Source: Chloroflexi bacterium CSP1-4
GTDB taxonomy: Bacteria > Chloroflexota > Limnocylindria > Limnocylindrales > CSP1-4
Assembly (NCBI GenBank): GCA_001443375.1
Contig: LDXM01000008.1
Span: 17,169-56,942, forward strand
Direction of reading: 5' to 3'
Length of the DNA: 39,774 nucleotides
A program made the translations under genes and the position numbers. The notes under the pieces were generated by a model. The model was not told the origin of the DNA. It saw only the letters and a list, made by a program, of their open reading frames with translations, and did not search any database. The first letter of the stretch is position 1, and each line of letters opens with the position of its first letter. This document shows, in pieces, positions 38,873 through 39,774 of this stretch.

Positions 38873-39774
38873 CTACATGGTCTCCTCCAACGGCGTCATC
38901 ACCTCACGCAGGCCCTTCGAGTTGAGGGTGCCTGCGCTGTACGAGACGATGGCGAAGACCACGGCCATGAAGACGTAGCCGAGGGTCACCGCCGGCGAGA
39001 CGTTCATGCCCACCTGGTCCGGCCCGTTGATGAGCCCGAAGAAGGAGAGCACGGCCGCCACGAGGGTGGCGACGATGGCCCGGTTGAACTGCCGGTCGAT
39101 GACGAAGACCGCGATGGCGCCGAGCATCAGCCCGGCCAGCACGGCGCCGCCACCGAAGACGGTCATGCCCGTGTACACGACGCCGTTGTTGGCGAGATTG
39201 CCAAGACCTACTGTCGCGGCGTCGGTACCGGCCGCCCCGAGCGAGTTGTCGACGAGCCCCTTGGCCCAGATGGCCACGTTGGGCAGGATGGCCAGGATCG
39301 CCGCCGGCGCATGCCGCGCGGGCGAGGCCTGGAACGCCTGTGCGCCGATGACCAACCCGATGAAGAGGAGGATGGGCACGAGGGCCTGGATGGGGATGAC
39401 GGCCAGCAGCAGGGCGGCCAGTCCGAGGAACGCGATGAGCGCCACGACGATGCCGGTCAGGAGCGAGTAGCCGATCCGACCGCCGACGGCCTTCCAGCCC
39501 GGATGGCCGATATACACCGCCGGCGGGAAGGGCGAGCCGAGGAACGAGCCGACGACGGCGCCGATGCCGTCCGCCAGCAGGATGTGGCGCAGGTTGTAGT
39601 TGTCGCCGGCCGCCGAGGCGGACTCGACGTTGTTCATGCCCTCGGTGAAGTTGTAGATGCCCAGCGGGATGGCCGTGGCCAGCAGCGGCCCGATGTTGCC
39701 GAGCCCGGTCAGGACGTCCGTGGACGGGATCGGGACATTCAGCTTGATCTGGGTGAGTGCATCGGAGACCGGCG
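38873..39774 (-). CDS. NCS2-like (xanthine/uracil) permease, 3' part only
   Basis: The gene runs off the window end, so only its C-terminal 300 residues are seen. The stretch GIYNFTEGMNNVESASAAGD then LRHILLADGIGAVVGSFLGS resembles the central segment of NCS2/AzgA-like nucleobase permeases, in which the polar residues after an unwound helix bind the base. Several hydrophobic helices follow (IPIQALVPILLFIGLVIGAQ, GGGAVLAGLMLGAIAVFVID). The reading frame is open through the edge. By family it imports a purine or pyrimidine base by proton or sodium symport, but some relatives carry other organic anions. It ends 338 bases before the AH_C-like gene. The start is outside the window. Confidence 0.82.
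   Translation of the reverse strand, partial: PVSDALTQIKLNVPIPSTDVLTGLGNIGPLLATAIPLGIYNFTEGMNNVESASAAGDNYNLRHILLADGIGAVVGSFLGSPFPPAVYIGHPGWKAVGGRIGYSLLTGIVVALIAFLGLAALLLAVIPIQALVPILLFIGLVIGAQAFQASPARHAPAAILAILPNVAIWAKGLVDNSLGAAGTDAATVGLGNLANNGVVYTGMTVFGGGAVLAGLMLGAIAVFVIDRQFNRAIVATLVAAVLSFFGLINGPDQVGMNVSPAVTLGYVFMAVVFAIVSYSAGTLNSKGLREVMTPLEETM

Noticed and set aside
1-39774. Search by eye for CRISPR arrays, tRNA or rRNA genes, transposases and phage genes.
   Set aside because: No regularly spaced repeats, conserved tRNA or rRNA sequences, or transposase or integrase-like proteins were seen.

Overview
The window is a GC-rich (about 70%), gene-dense piece of bacterial chromosome. Many genes start with GTG, purine-rich Shine-Dalgarno sites are common, and genes are packed in short operons with 4-base start/stop overlaps. 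The mix of a RibY/ThiY-like ABC transporter, a BMP-type nucleoside-like ABC transporter, FCD-type GntR regulators and an MttB-like methyltransferase would fit a soil or freshwater Chloroflexota (Limnocylindria-like) or a related high-GC lineage. This placement is inference from gene style only, because there is no rRNA. No tRNA, rRNA, CRISPR array, insertion sequence or prophage gene was recognised.

Region 1 (239-6390, minus strand) holds gltX, a protein joining a GIY-YIG-like nuclease domain to a complete GreA factor, a membrane-anchored J-domain protein, an asparaginase II and a Gfo/Idh oxidoreductase. Region 2 (6499-8738) has upp, a membrane-anchored exported protein and a convergent XRE regulator. 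Region 3 (9128-12926, minus) is an ABC uptake operon with two permeases, an ATPase and an NMT1/THI5-like binding protein. Region 4 (13296-14573, plus) has a GrpB-family and a VOC-family protein. Two related intergenic elements of about 200 bp with inverted ends lie at 8739-8942 and 13905-14116. Region 5 (14601-18559, minus) is a cluster of a non-pyrrolysine MttB-like methyltransferase, a beta-hydroxyacid dehydrogenase and a class III aminotransferase. Region 6 (18770-20641, plus) has an exported thermonuclease and an M23 peptidase.

Region 7 (20699-25568, minus) encodes a nucleotidyltransferase-fold protein, an SDR, a metallophosphoesterase, an APC permease and an FCD-GntR regulator. Region 8 (25692-37683) is the most striking part. 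Two operons diverge from a shared promoter/operator at about 30057-30104. The leftward operon encodes an FCD-GntR regulator, a ureohydrolase, a quinone-oxidoreductase-like MDR protein and an ATZ/TRZ amidohydrolase. The rightward operon encodes a BMP-type ABC importer (ATPase, two permeases, binding protein), a creatininase, a second ureohydrolase and an amidohydrolase_2 protein. Together these look like a locus for uptake and stepwise hydrolysis of a creatinine-, guanidino- or purine-like nitrogen compound. No creatinase gene was recognised in the window, so one of the ureohydrolases is a candidate for the creatine- or guanidino-acid-splitting step.

Region 9 (37652-39774) holds a PIN-domain protein without an antitoxin, a small stand-alone protein resembling the C-terminal domain of allophanate hydrolase, and the 3' part of an NCS2-like purine/uracil permease cut by the window edge. 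A shared inverted-repeat motif (YGATGC-N8-GCATCR) lies upstream of both the MttB cluster and the allophanate-hydrolase-like gene. It suggests a small regulon.
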